NCBI RefSeq assembly: GCF_018257515.1
Contig: NZ_JAERJR010000008.1
Coordinates: 62,001 to 126,000 of the forward strand
Source: Tatumella sp. JGM118
GTDB lineage: Bacteria > Pseudomonadota > Gammaproteobacteria > Enterobacterales > Enterobacteriaceae
DNA length: 64,000 bases
Reading direction: 5' to 3'
Shown: positions 1 through 7,352 of the stretch, in pieces
Layout of the letters: every line of letters starts with the position of its first letter
Position numbering within the stretch: position 1 is the first letter of the stretch
Position numbers and translations under genes: made by a program
The notes under the pieces: generated by a model
Seen by the model: only the letters and a program-made list of their open reading frames with translations
Told to the model about the DNA's origin: nothing
Database searches by the model: none

Positions 1-308
1 GGTAAAAAGCCGCTGAAGCCGGCGCTGCCGGCAGTTCTGACAGCAAACTGCTGCAGTTCTGCCGGAAGACTGACCGGCGGCACCGGCGGGTTTTCCGGAT
101 AACCGCCGCGTGAACCGCAGTGAGTCATGGCCACCGACATCCGGAACCCGCCCGGAGTGATCCGATGCTGAAACGGACGTAACGAAGCCACCTGCATAAT
201 GTGGCGAAATAACCATTGATCGTCCTCTCTGGCATAACGGCGCAGGATCACTGCATCTTCTGCCAGCACCTCCTGCCAGGGCGCTTCACCTTCAAACAGA
301 TCCAGCAT
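1..308 (-). CDS. alkB: AlkB, alpha-ketoglutarate-dependent DNA repair dioxygenase (N-terminal half, runs off window)
   Basis: Removes alkyl lesions such as 1-methyladenine and 3-methylcytosine from DNA by oxidative demethylation. Reading the minus strand from the ATG at 308 gives 102 open codons to the window edge. The N-terminus MLDLF…PWQE…AVILRR and the segment TPGGFRMSVAMTHCG closely match E. coli AlkB; the HxD…H iron ligands lie outside the window. Relative to E. coli about 11 residues are missing just after MTHCG, which removes the counterpart of Trp69 that stacks on the damaged base. The start is 17 bases past the apbE stop, so the two are probably co-transcribed. No ada gene is adjacent, unlike the ada-alkB operon of E. 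coli. Confidence 0.85.
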   Translation of the reverse strand, partial: MLDLFEGEAPWQEVLAEDAVILRRYAREDDQWLFRHIMQVASLRPFQHRITPGGFRMSVAMTHCGSRGGYPENPPVPPVSLPAELQQFAVRTAGSAGFSGFL

Positions 309-325
309 CAGGTCACATCTCCCGG

Positions 326-1369
326 TTAATGATCCTGTGAAACCAGGAAAGATTTAAATAAGGGTGAGCTCCAGGTCACAAATTTGTTCCCTTCACGGAT
401 AATCAGAAAAACGGCCAGGTGCTGTTTGATGGCCAGTGCCTTCGCTTTTTCCGTGCCAAGTACCATCAGCCCGGTGTCCCAGCCATCGGCTTCCATCGCC
501 GTAGTGGCGATAACGGTGGCTGAGGCCAGTTTATGCTCAATCGGCCGGCCGGTCACCGGATCGATAATATGGGAGATACGTTTACCGTCCAGTTCATAGT
601 AATTGCGGTAATCTCCGGACGTACTGATCCCATGTCCCTGAAGATCGACCACGGCCTGCGCCACATCCTCCTGGTCTGTCGGTTGCTGGATAGCTACACG
701 CCACGGACGTCCTCCGGCACTCTGGCCCCGTGACAGCAAGGCGCCTCCCACCGAGACCAGGTAATTGGTAACACCTTCAGATTCCATCAGCCGGGCCAGA
801 TGATCGGTCGCGTACCCTTCCCCCATGGTCGACAGGTCAACATACAATCCCGGCAGATCTTTCTGCAAGGCCTGCCCCTGTGAAGTCTGGATCACTTTCA
901 GGTGTTGCAGCCCGGTGAGAGCCTTAGCACTCTCTATGGCTTGCGGGTCCGGGGTGTGTTCGGGGGCGGCAACCGGACCAAACCCCCACAGGTTCACCAG
1001 CGGCCCGACGGTAATATCCATGGCGCCGTCGGTTTTTTGTCCGATGCGCAGGGCCATTGTCACAATATCTGCCATCCCTTCACTGACCGGCCACGGTGCC
1101 GTTCCCCGGTACTGATTAAAACGGGATAACGCAGAGTCCGGCTTCCAGGTAGAAAGCTCCTGATCGTCCTGACTGAGCTGGCGGCTGATGGCCTCCTGCA
1201 ACTGTGGCAACCGGGTCGCCGGCACCCCGGCAACCGTAACACGCCAGACGGTCCCCATCGTCTTACCTGACAGGACGCTGTTTTGTGCCGACACTGCCGG
1301 TGAATTATCACAACCGGCGAGGGTCAGGGCTGCTGCGAACAGTAAGCCCGCACCTGAAAATGCTTTCAT
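326..1369 (-). CDS. apbE: ApbE, FAD:protein FMN transferase (lipoprotein)
   Basis: Periplasmic, membrane-anchored flavin transferase that attaches FMN covalently to threonine residues of target proteins (for example Rnf/Nqr subunits). The protein is 347 residues, typical for the family. It begins with a lipoprotein signal with lipobox LAGC (Cys20), followed by the ApbE core: SGKTMGTVWRV near residue 35, the D-x-T-VGPLVNLWGFGP segment, and the C-terminal GISTSGDYRNYYELDGKRISHIIDP block that binds FAD and Mg. I start at the ATG at 1369; the TTG one codon upstream is less likely. It lies between ompC and alkB, as in E. coli except that ada is missing. Family assignment is firm; the protein targets are unknown here. 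Confidence 0.95.
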   Translation of the reverse strand: MKAFSGAGLLFAAALTLAGCDNSPAVSAQNSVLSGKTMGTVWRVTVAGVPATRLPQLQEAISRQLSQDDQELSTWKPDSALSRFNQYRGTAPWPVSEGMADIVTMALRIGQKTDGAMDITVGPLVNLWGFGPVAAPEHTPDPQAIESAKALTGLQHLKVIQTSQGQALQKDLPGLYVDLSTMGEGYATDHLARLMESEGVTNYLVSVGGALLSRGQSAGGRPWRVAIQQPTDQEDVAQAVVDLQGHGISTSGDYRNYYELDGKRISHIIDPVTGRPIEHKLASATVIATTAMEADGWDTGLMVLGTEKAKALAIKQHLAVFLIIREGNKFVTWSSPLFKSFLVSQDH

Positions 1370-1571
1370 CAATGATTACCCGAAATAAATAAACAGGTGT
1401 GCAGCGTGTTCGCCTCTGCCCGTCTTTGCGCCACCGACAGGGGCTCACTGCACCATACAGAGGCAGTATATTAGCAAAACTGACGGCGCTGCCCGTGAAT
1501 ATCCGTGCTACGCGCTGGCATAGTTATTGCAGCGTCGATTGCAGGTCCGGTGTTAATGAGCGGAGGTGCAG

Positions 1572-1754
1572 ATGAAAATGAATCCGGTGTTCACCCGTAA
1601 GATAAAAGCGTTATGGGCAGAATGGGTCGCCTCCGGCGTACTCACTCAGGCAGGAGCCGCGCTGGAAGGTAACTATTCGGGGGGAAACTCTCAGGAGCTG
1701 TTTGCAGGAGCCACGGATCACGCCTGCCGTTCAAAGGCTGAAGAACGCCAGTGA
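1572..1754 (+). CDS. Unrecognised small protein, 60 residues
   Basis: I do not recognise this product. A strong ribosome-binding site GGAGGT (1562–1567) sits 4 bases before ATG 1572, and a hairpin followed by a T-rich tract overlaps the stop codon, which together argue for a real short gene rather than a chance frame. The predicted protein is soluble, begins MKMNPVFTRKIKALWAEWV (basic/aromatic, possibly helical), has a Gly/Ser-rich middle (EGNYSGGNSQE) and one Cys near the end. No signal peptide or membrane segment is visible. It lies between divergent apbE and convergent ompC. It could also be a short structured transcript whose reading frame is incidental. Confidence 0.5.
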   Translation: MKMNPVFTRKIKALWAEWVASGVLTQAGAALEGNYSGGNSQELFAGATDHACRSKAEERQ

Positions 1755-1774
1755 GGCGTTCTGCGGGTATTTTT
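1743..1774 (+). terminator. Terminator of the small gene at 1572
   Basis: GAACGCC (1743–1749) and GGCGTTC (1755–1761) form a 7 bp stem with a 5-base loop that contains the TGA stop, followed by TGCGGGTATTTTT. Confidence 0.55.
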
Positions 1775-1786
1775 GCCGGAAATTAT

Positions 1787-1815
1787 GCGGGGAATAACAT
1801 CACGTTATTCCCCGC
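1787..1815 (-). terminator. Terminator of ompC
   Basis: Perfect 12 bp inverted repeat GCGGGGAATAAC / GTTATTCCCCGC with a 5-base loop, directly after the ompC stop codon. On the minus strand it is followed by ATAATTT, a weak U tract. Confidence 0.75.
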
Positions 1816-1821
1816 CGTCGA

Positions 1822-2940
1822 TCAGAACTGGTAGACCAGACCCACACCAACGATATTATCGGTATTGATACCCGCGCTATCGGTGAAGTCGTTGTCTTTC
1901 ATCAGATTAATCTGATAGTCAACATAGGTCGACATATTTTTATTAAAGTAATATGTAGTACCGACATCAATGTATTTTTTCAGATCCTGTGAACCGTATT
2001 TACCGATATCACTGCCGCGTGAAGTCACATAAGCCAGCGACGGACGCAGACCAAAGTCAAACTGATACTGTGCCACTAATTCCCAGTTATCCGCCTTATT
2101 CGCATAACCATACGCGGTGGAGCTGCTGGAACCGAAACGGGTTGCGTTATAAGAACGGGTGTACATAGCCGCCAGATAGACATTGTTGGCATCATATTTT
2201 ACGCCACCGGTATACGCCTGAGCTTTGTCGCCGTTACCCAGAATATGGTTGCCATCAACGGAGTAGTTATTCTGCTCGTCGGTACGGTTAGATGAGAACA
2301 TCGCACCACCCAGTGATACACCCTGACCCAGATCATAGGTCGCGCTCATACCCCAGCCATCACCGTTCTGGCCTAAGACATCACGACCATTTGCGGTTTC
2401 GGTCGCACTGCCGTTTTTACCCTGATACTGGACAGCCACATTCAGACCGTTAATCAGGCCCCAGAAATCCGTATTACGATAGGTTAATAATCCACTGGAG
2501 CGCTGGAACATAAAGTTATCGGCACCGTACGTGTCTCCGCCAAACTCAGGTAACACATCGGTCCAGCCGGATACGTCGTAAATAACGCCATAATTACGAC
2601 CATAATCTAAGGAGCCGTCGTTATCGAATTTCAACCCGGCAAAGCCGACACGGGTAAAATTATCTGCAGCACCTTGAGATTCGGCGTTATTCGCAGCCAT
2701 CTGATATTCCCACTGGCCATAGCCGGATAACTGATCAGAGATTTGCGTGGCACCCTTAAAGCCTAAACGCACGTACGACTGGTCGCCGTCCTGACCGTTA
2801 TTACCGGAAAAATAGTGCAGGCCATCCACTTTACCGTACAGATCTAACTGGTTACCGTCTTTATTGTAAATTTCAGCGGCACTGGCGGAGCCCGCAGCAA
2901 GAAGTACAGGAACCAGTAATGAAAGAACGCTTAATTTCAT
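1822..2940 (-). CDS. ompC: OmpC-type general porin
   Basis: Outer-membrane trimeric porin for diffusion of small hydrophilic solutes. The 372-residue protein has a classic signal peptide ending ASA before AEIYNKDG, the 16-strand barrel pattern, the loop-3 region around [13 protein letters not shown], and the C-terminal Phe (GLVYQF) needed for BAM recognition. The RBS GAGGGTGATAAC directly precedes the ATG, nearly the same as in E. coli ompC. It lies between apbE and divergent micF, upstream of rcsD, the conserved enteric position. The ompC/ompF distinction rests on this position and the adjacent micF. Expected regulation is by OmpR–phosphate; I could not place OmpR boxes with confidence in the AT-rich upstream region. 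Confidence 0.96.
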   Translation of the reverse strand: MKLSVLSLLVPVLLAAGSASAAEIYNKDGNQLDLYGKVDGLHYFSGNNGQDGDQSYVRLGFKGATQISDQLSGYGQWEYQMAANNAESQGAADNFTRVGFAGLKFDNDGSLDYGRNYGVIYDVSGWTDVLPEFGGDTYGADNFMFQRSSGLLTYRNTDFWGLINGLNVAVQYQGKNGSATETANGRDVLGQNGDGWGMSATYDLGQGVSLGGAMFSSNRTDEQNNYSVDGNHILGNGDKAQAYTGGVKYDANNVYLAAMYTRSYNATRFGSSSSTAYGYANKADNWELVAQYQFDFGLRPSLAYVTSRGSDIGKYGSQDLKKYIDVGTTYYFNKNMSTYVDYQINLMKDNDFTDSAGINTDNIVGVGLVYQF

Positions 2941-3310
2941 GTTATCACCCTCAAAGGGACCTTCAGGCGTCAGCGACGGCTCAGGTCAATGTATAAAAAT
3001 GTCAAAAACTACACGTAACGTCATGTTAAATCAGGAAAGCTGCCTTTCTATCAACGAAATGATACTAAACAGCCTAAATAGTTTCAATTTCTTTGAAATT
3101 AACGACAAAGTATTTCTACCGGGAACTTTCTTAATTTCATTATTCTCTTTTAATCCGCACTATTGGTCAAATCAACTAAAAATCACGATACCCAATCAAT
3201 AAGGCACTTATTGCAAAAGAAATTTGTAAGGGTTCACAAAACTCAAAAGGTTAAACTTTACCGCACTGAAAGGTAAATAAAGTGTAAGGCGGAGAGATAT
3301 ACTTGGCTCT
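2941..3310. promoter_or_regulatory. Divergent ompC / micF control region
   Basis: This 370 bp AT-rich region holds the ompC leader and promoter (minus strand) and the micF promoter (plus strand). TATACT at 3298–3303 is an excellent -10 element 7 bases before the micF start; no good -35 is present, consistent with activator dependence. By homology OmpR sites are expected here, but matches are too loose to place. An 87-codon frame across the region has no support. Confidence 0.6.
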
Positions 3311-3396
3311 GCTATCATCATTTATTTCATTATTATCTTCATTCCCCCGAATGAGTATTTTATAATTCCCACCGGGCCACGAGCCCGGTTTTTTTT
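3311..3396 (+). ncRNA. micF: MicF antisense small RNA
   Basis: Hfq-dependent sRNA that represses ompF mRNA in E. coli. The 5' end GCTATCATCATTTATTT matches the conserved MicF seed. It is followed by a small internal hairpin (CATTC…GAATG) and a textbook terminator, CCGGGC–CACGA–GCCCGG plus eight T. The length is about 86 nt versus 93 in E. coli. Position (divergent from ompC, upstream of rcsD) is as in other enterics. The 3' half has diverged from E. coli while the seed is kept. Confidence 0.93.
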
Positions 3397-3874
3397 AATA
3401 TTTCCCCTGTTGCCCTGCCATCCCTGGCCATCACGCCTTCATAAACAGAGTCTGTTATCTTCGCGCCCTTCATTTCATCAGTGAAATAAAAATTATCTAT
3501 AAACAGGAATTAACAAAAACATCCTCCGGGACAGTAGCGACTGAAAGGATTCGGCTAAATATAAACAGTTATTTTATTACTGAAGGGTAAATCAGATCCC
3601 CGCCCTGGCCTTGAAATAACAAAAATATGTCCGGCGGGACATTTCTCTGCAAGACGTTCGCCACACGACGGGTTAAGCGGGGGTTTATTTCTCACTCTGC
3701 CTTTACTTCCGCATTTTTTGACGATACTTTTAGCCGGTTAAACTGTCTTCTGCCAGGAAAGCAGTGACGCCCGGCGGTGAAAATACGGCCCGGATAATGG
3801 CTGGTGGTACACAGCCTGACTGTGTGGATCCCTCTTCGTTTGTAAGTTCTCTTTGACCTCAGGTTCAGATCGTT
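3397..3874. other. micF–rcsD intergenic region
   Basis: 478 bp, AT-rich, with no credible reading frame. It must contain the rcsD promoter, which I could not place. The only structure noted is a short dyad, ATGTCC–GGCG–GGACAT, at 3627–3642. Confidence 0.4.
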
Positions 3875-6526
3875 ATGCCCGGAAAAAATAGCCAGTTGCT
3901 CTCAAGACCGCTGTTCAAGCTCATGATGTTGTTCAACATCATCGTGGTCGTTATTTTCCTGAGCATCATTTATGACAGTCTGGGGGCCCAGTTACACCAT
4001 CAGCAGGCCCTGCTGGGCAATTTCTCGCGGTCCCTGCAATTACGTGTCGATACCTACCGGTTTGCTACCTGGCAGATCTATCAGAATCAGAACAGCACGG
4101 CGGACAGCGATGATGACGACACTTCCTCCAGCGGCTTGCAGGAGATCCGTCTGCGGCCGGACATTTATGCCCCGGTAACTGAACAGGGCAAGACGCAGGC
4201 GCTGATCTTTGGTTCTCATGGCAGCAATACACTGGCAACCGCCGATAATATTTCTGACTTCCTGAATACCCTGTGGGGCATCAAAAAGAATGTCTGGTCC
4301 ATGTACTACCTGAATGGCCAGGATAACAGTATGACGATGGTCTCGACTCTGCCTCTGAAAGATATGATGGTCCGCTATAACGGTGAAAGTATTACCGGAC
4401 TGGTCTCGACCCGCAGAGCTGAAATGCTTCAGCAAGCCAATACCCTGGATGAACGTGAAAGTTTCTCTGAGTTACGCCACACAGCAGACAGCGATGACTA
4501 CTATTTTACGTTGAGAACGACGTTTAACCAGCCAGGCCATCTGGCCACGGTGCTGGCCTTTGATCTGCCCATTAACGATTTACTAACCGGCAATCTCAGG
4601 CCGGACCGGATGATGTTTCATGATACCGACTCCGGCAGTCCGGATATGCCCACAGCAGACAGAGTGAATCTGGCAACTGCATCGGTTGAATTGCTGGCAC
4701 CGCTTTCTTCATCATCAATGCTGATCTCGTATCAGGTTTCAATTCTGATGCTGGTCAATCAGGCGATTCACGAGTTTGCCCTGACCCTTTGTTTATGCCT
4801 GCTGTTGCTTGTACTGTCTCTGACCGCCAGCTTTCTGCTACGGCGTTATCAGACACCACAGGAAGATAACAGTAATCCCGAACTGGAGTTGCTGCGCATC
4901 CTGAACAAAGAGATGGTCGATAGCCTGCCGGTTGGCTTTGTTATCTATGATTTTAATGCGCATCGTGAGGTCGTCAGTAACGAGAAAGCTGCCCAACTGA
5001 TCCCGCACCTGAATCTGCAGAAGATAGTCTCGTTGTCAGAAAATGTTCAGGGTGTGCTGCAGGTAACGATTAATAATGAAGTCTATGAAGTCAGGCATCA
5101 GCAGAGCCGCTGCTCGCCTCAATATCGTTTCTTTATTATCAGTAATCAGGATCGCGAAATTCTGATTAATAAAAAACTACAGCATGCACAGAAGGTGCTG
5201 GATAAAAATCATCTTATCCGTCGCCAGTTGCTGGAAAATATCGGCCGCACGTTCCGTCAGCCGGTGACACGTCTGCGCCACCATCTTTCTGAACTGCAGG
5301 ACTCTGTCGCCCTTGCTGACTGGCAGCCGCTGGCTGATTACAGTGACCACCTGTTACGTCTCACGGACAATATTATTCTGCTCAATGAGCTGGAAAATCA
5401 TCGCTGGTCCGCAGATGAACAGCCGTTCAGCCTGCAGAAAATGCTGGATGAAATCGTGACCGAACTCCTCCCTGCGTTGAACCCGCGTGGCCTGGACATT
5501 ATTGTGAATAATCTTCGCCCCGCTGATGAGATTCGGCGCGGTGACAGCAGCATTGTCAGAAAAATCCTGATGACATTGCTGTGGTATTCCTTCGGAACCA
5601 CCCGCTGGGGCAAAATTTCTGTCCGAATCAGTGCAAGCCCGGAACAAACTGATCGACTAATGGTAAATATTGTAGATACTGGTCAGGGTCTGAATAAGAC
5701 AGAGCTTGAGAACGCACATTTTCCGTTCAGCGGCGATGTCAGCACACTGAACGACGAAAAGTCGAACAGCATGGACCTGTTTTTCTGTCGTCAGTTCTGT
5801 CAGGCATTGAACGGAAAGCTGGATATGGTCTCTAAGACAGATCTGGGCACCCATTACAGTGTCACTCTCTCATTGCCGGTACAGGCACAGGAGACGGAGC
5901 AGGATGAGAAAATACTGGACGGAATTACAGTATTGGTCGATGTGGTGGTTGATGATATCTATAAAATCGTTAGCCGTCAGCTGGAGTACTGGGGGGCAAA
6001 ATGTGTGATTGCCGACGAGCGGGTTTCAGTCCAGGACTATGACTTCCTGATCACTGATGTGCCGGCCAGGCTCTCGGGATGGGCAGTGCTGATTACGGGG
6101 ACGGAGCCAGGATATTCAGCCATTACCCCGCAGCAGTACCGTGCGAATTACAATCTGAATCAGGCATTTCTGGAAGCTCTGCTTTCATTGATTGAAAAAC
6201 AACTGACCGAGGATGAGATGGAGGATGCTCCTGAAACTACCGGGAATTCAGTGTTAGAGGAACCCGGATATTTTCAGATATTTAAGGATACTGTACCCGA
6301 TGACGTCACTAAATTATCTCTTGAACTTGCTGATAAAGATTATGCCGCACTCGCTCTGACAGCACACCGGCTTAAAGGCGTTTTCGCGATGCTGGGTCTC
6401 GAGGCCGGAAAAGCACAGTGTGAGCAGTTAGAGCTTTTCATTGAAAAGTGCGATGATTTAAACATTAAAGAAGCTGCCAGGGACATTGACGACTACGTCA
6501 ACAAACTATTGCAGCAAGGTAAATAA
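3875..6526 (+). CDS. rcsD: RcsD phosphotransfer protein
   Basis: Inner-membrane intermediate of the Rcs phosphorelay; it passes phosphate from RcsC to RcsB. The 883-residue protein (E. coli 890) has a transmembrane segment near residues 15–32, a periplasmic domain (conserved patch LDERESFSELR…YYFTLRTTFNQPGHLATV), a second TM near 300–325, a histidine-kinase-like region lacking a usable catalytic His, an ABL-like domain (QDYDFLITD), and a C-terminal HPt domain with phospho-accepting His at about residue 831 (TAHRLKGVFAMLGL). The cytoplasmic and periplasmic conserved blocks match E. coli, but the first 40 residues diverge strongly. rcsB starts 4 bases after the stop, so they form an operon. Confidence 0.96.
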   Translation: MPGKNSQLLSRPLFKLMMLFNIIVVVIFLSIIYDSLGAQLHHQQALLGNFSRSLQLRVDTYRFATWQIYQNQNSTADSDDDDTSSSGLQEIRLRPDIYAPVTEQGKTQALIFGSHGSNTLATADNISDFLNTLWGIKKNVWSMYYLNGQDNSMTMVSTLPLKDMMVRYNGESITGLVSTRRAEMLQQANTLDERESFSELRHTADSDDYYFTLRTTFNQPGHLATVLAFDLPINDLLTGNLRPDRMMFHDTDSGSPDMPTADRVNLATASVELLAPLSSSSMLISYQVSILMLVNQAIHEFALTLCLCLLLLVLSLTASFLLRRYQTPQEDNSNPELELLRILNKEMVDSLPVGFVIYDFNAHREVVSNEKAAQLIPHLNLQKIVSLSENVQGVLQVTINNEVYEVRHQQSRCSPQYRFFIISNQDREILINKKLQHAQKVLDKNHLIRRQLLENIGRTFRQPVTRLRHHLSELQDSVALADWQPLADYSDHLLRLTDNIILLNELENHRWSADEQPFSLQKMLDEIVTELLPALNPRGLDIIVNNLRPADEIRRGDSSIVRKILMTLLWYSFGTTRWGKISVRISASPEQTDRLMVNIVDTGQGLNKTELENAHFPFSGDVSTLNDEKSNSMDLFFCRQFCQALNGKLDMVSKTDLGTHYSVTLSLPVQAQETEQDEKILDGITVLVDVVVDDIYKIVSRQLEYWGAKCVIADERVSVQDYDFLITDVPARLSGWAVLITGTEPGYSAITPQQYRANYNLNQAFLEALLSLIEKQLTEDEMEDAPETTGNSVLEEPGYFQIFKDTVPDDVTKLSLELADKDYAALALTAHRLKGVFAMLGLEAGKAQCEQLELFIEKCDDLNIKEAARDIDDYVNKLLQQGK

Positions 6527-6530
6527 AAAG

Positions 6531-7178
6531 ATGAATAACTTAAACGTAATTATTGCCGATGATCACCCGATAGTCTTGTTCGGGATCCGTAAATCACTCG
6601 AACAGATCGAGTGGGTTAATGTCGTCGGTGAGTTTGAAGACTCCACAGCACTGATCAATAGCCTGTCTAAGCTCGAAGCCAATGTACTGATCACCGACCT
6701 GTCGATGCCTGGCGATAAGTACGGCGACGGGATCACGCTGATCAAATATATCAAACGTCATTACCCTGATTTGGCTATCATCGTCCTGACGATGAATAAT
6801 AACCCTGCCATCCTGAGCTCGGTACTGGACCTGGATATTGAAGGGATTGTACTGAAACAGGGTGCACCGACGGACCTGCCTAAGGCACTGGCCGCCCTGC
6901 AGAAAGGGAAGAAATACACCCCTGAGTCAGTGGCTAAATTACTGGAAAAAATCAGTGCCGGCGGTTACGGTGACAAACGTCTGTCCCCGAAAGAGAGTGA
7001 AGTATTGCGCCTGTTTGCCGAAGGTTTCCTGGTGACCGAGATCGCCCGTAAACTAAACCGCAGCATCAAAACCATCAGTAGTCAGAAAAAATCTGCCATG
7101 ATGAAGCTGGGTGTCGACAACGATATTGCCCTGCTGAACTACCTTTCTTCGGTGAGCAGCAGCTTGCCTAAAGAATAA
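6531..7178 (+). CDS. rcsB: RcsB response regulator
   Basis: DNA-binding output of the Rcs envelope-stress phosphorelay; it controls capsule, motility, division and acid-stress genes, alone or with RcsA, GadE or BglJ. The 215-residue protein is nearly identical to E. coli RcsB: an N-terminal receiver domain with D10/D11, phospho-acceptor D56 (LITDLSMPGDKYGDG) and K109-region (VLKQGAP), then a LuxR-type HTH (LSPKESEVLRLFAEGFLVTEIARKLNRS). The start MNNLNVIIADDHP matches the family; an upstream in-frame start inside rcsD is not needed. It follows rcsD by 4 bases. An internal rcsB promoter in the 3' end of rcsD is known in E. coli but not identified here. Confidence 0.98.
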   Translation: MNNLNVIIADDHPIVLFGIRKSLEQIEWVNVVGEFEDSTALINSLSKLEANVLITDLSMPGDKYGDGITLIKYIKRHYPDLAIIVLTMNNNPAILSSVLDLDIEGIVLKQGAPTDLPKALAALQKGKKYTPESVAKLLEKISAGGYGDKRLSPKESEVLRLFAEGFLVTEIARKLNRSIKTISSQKKSAMMKLGVDNDIALLNYLSSVSSSLPKE

Positions 7179-7185
7179 CCGGTAT

Positions 7186-7216
7186 CCGGTGCCCTGCTAT
7201 CGTGGCAGGGCTCCGG
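7186..7216. terminator. Hairpin between convergent rcsB and rcsC
   Basis: CCGG-T-GCCCTGC and GCAGGGC-T-CCGG form an 11 bp stem with one mismatched pair and a 7-base loop, just after the rcsB stop. No T tract follows on either side, so it may block read-through or protect the 3' end rather than act as a classic terminator. Confidence 0.45.
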
Positions 7217-7352
7217 ACGGATAACATCACCCTATCCACCGGATCCTGTCTTACTCTTCCGCTAAGCATGGATACCGCTGACAGCCTGCCCGGCCAACGC
7301 CGCGCGCAGTTTCTGCGATAATCTGCTGCTGTCGCACGCGCACAGCGCTGGC

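Noticed and set aside
2939-3202. 87-codon frame upstream of ompC
   Set aside because: It lies in the ompC/micF control region, has no RBS and AT-rich composition.
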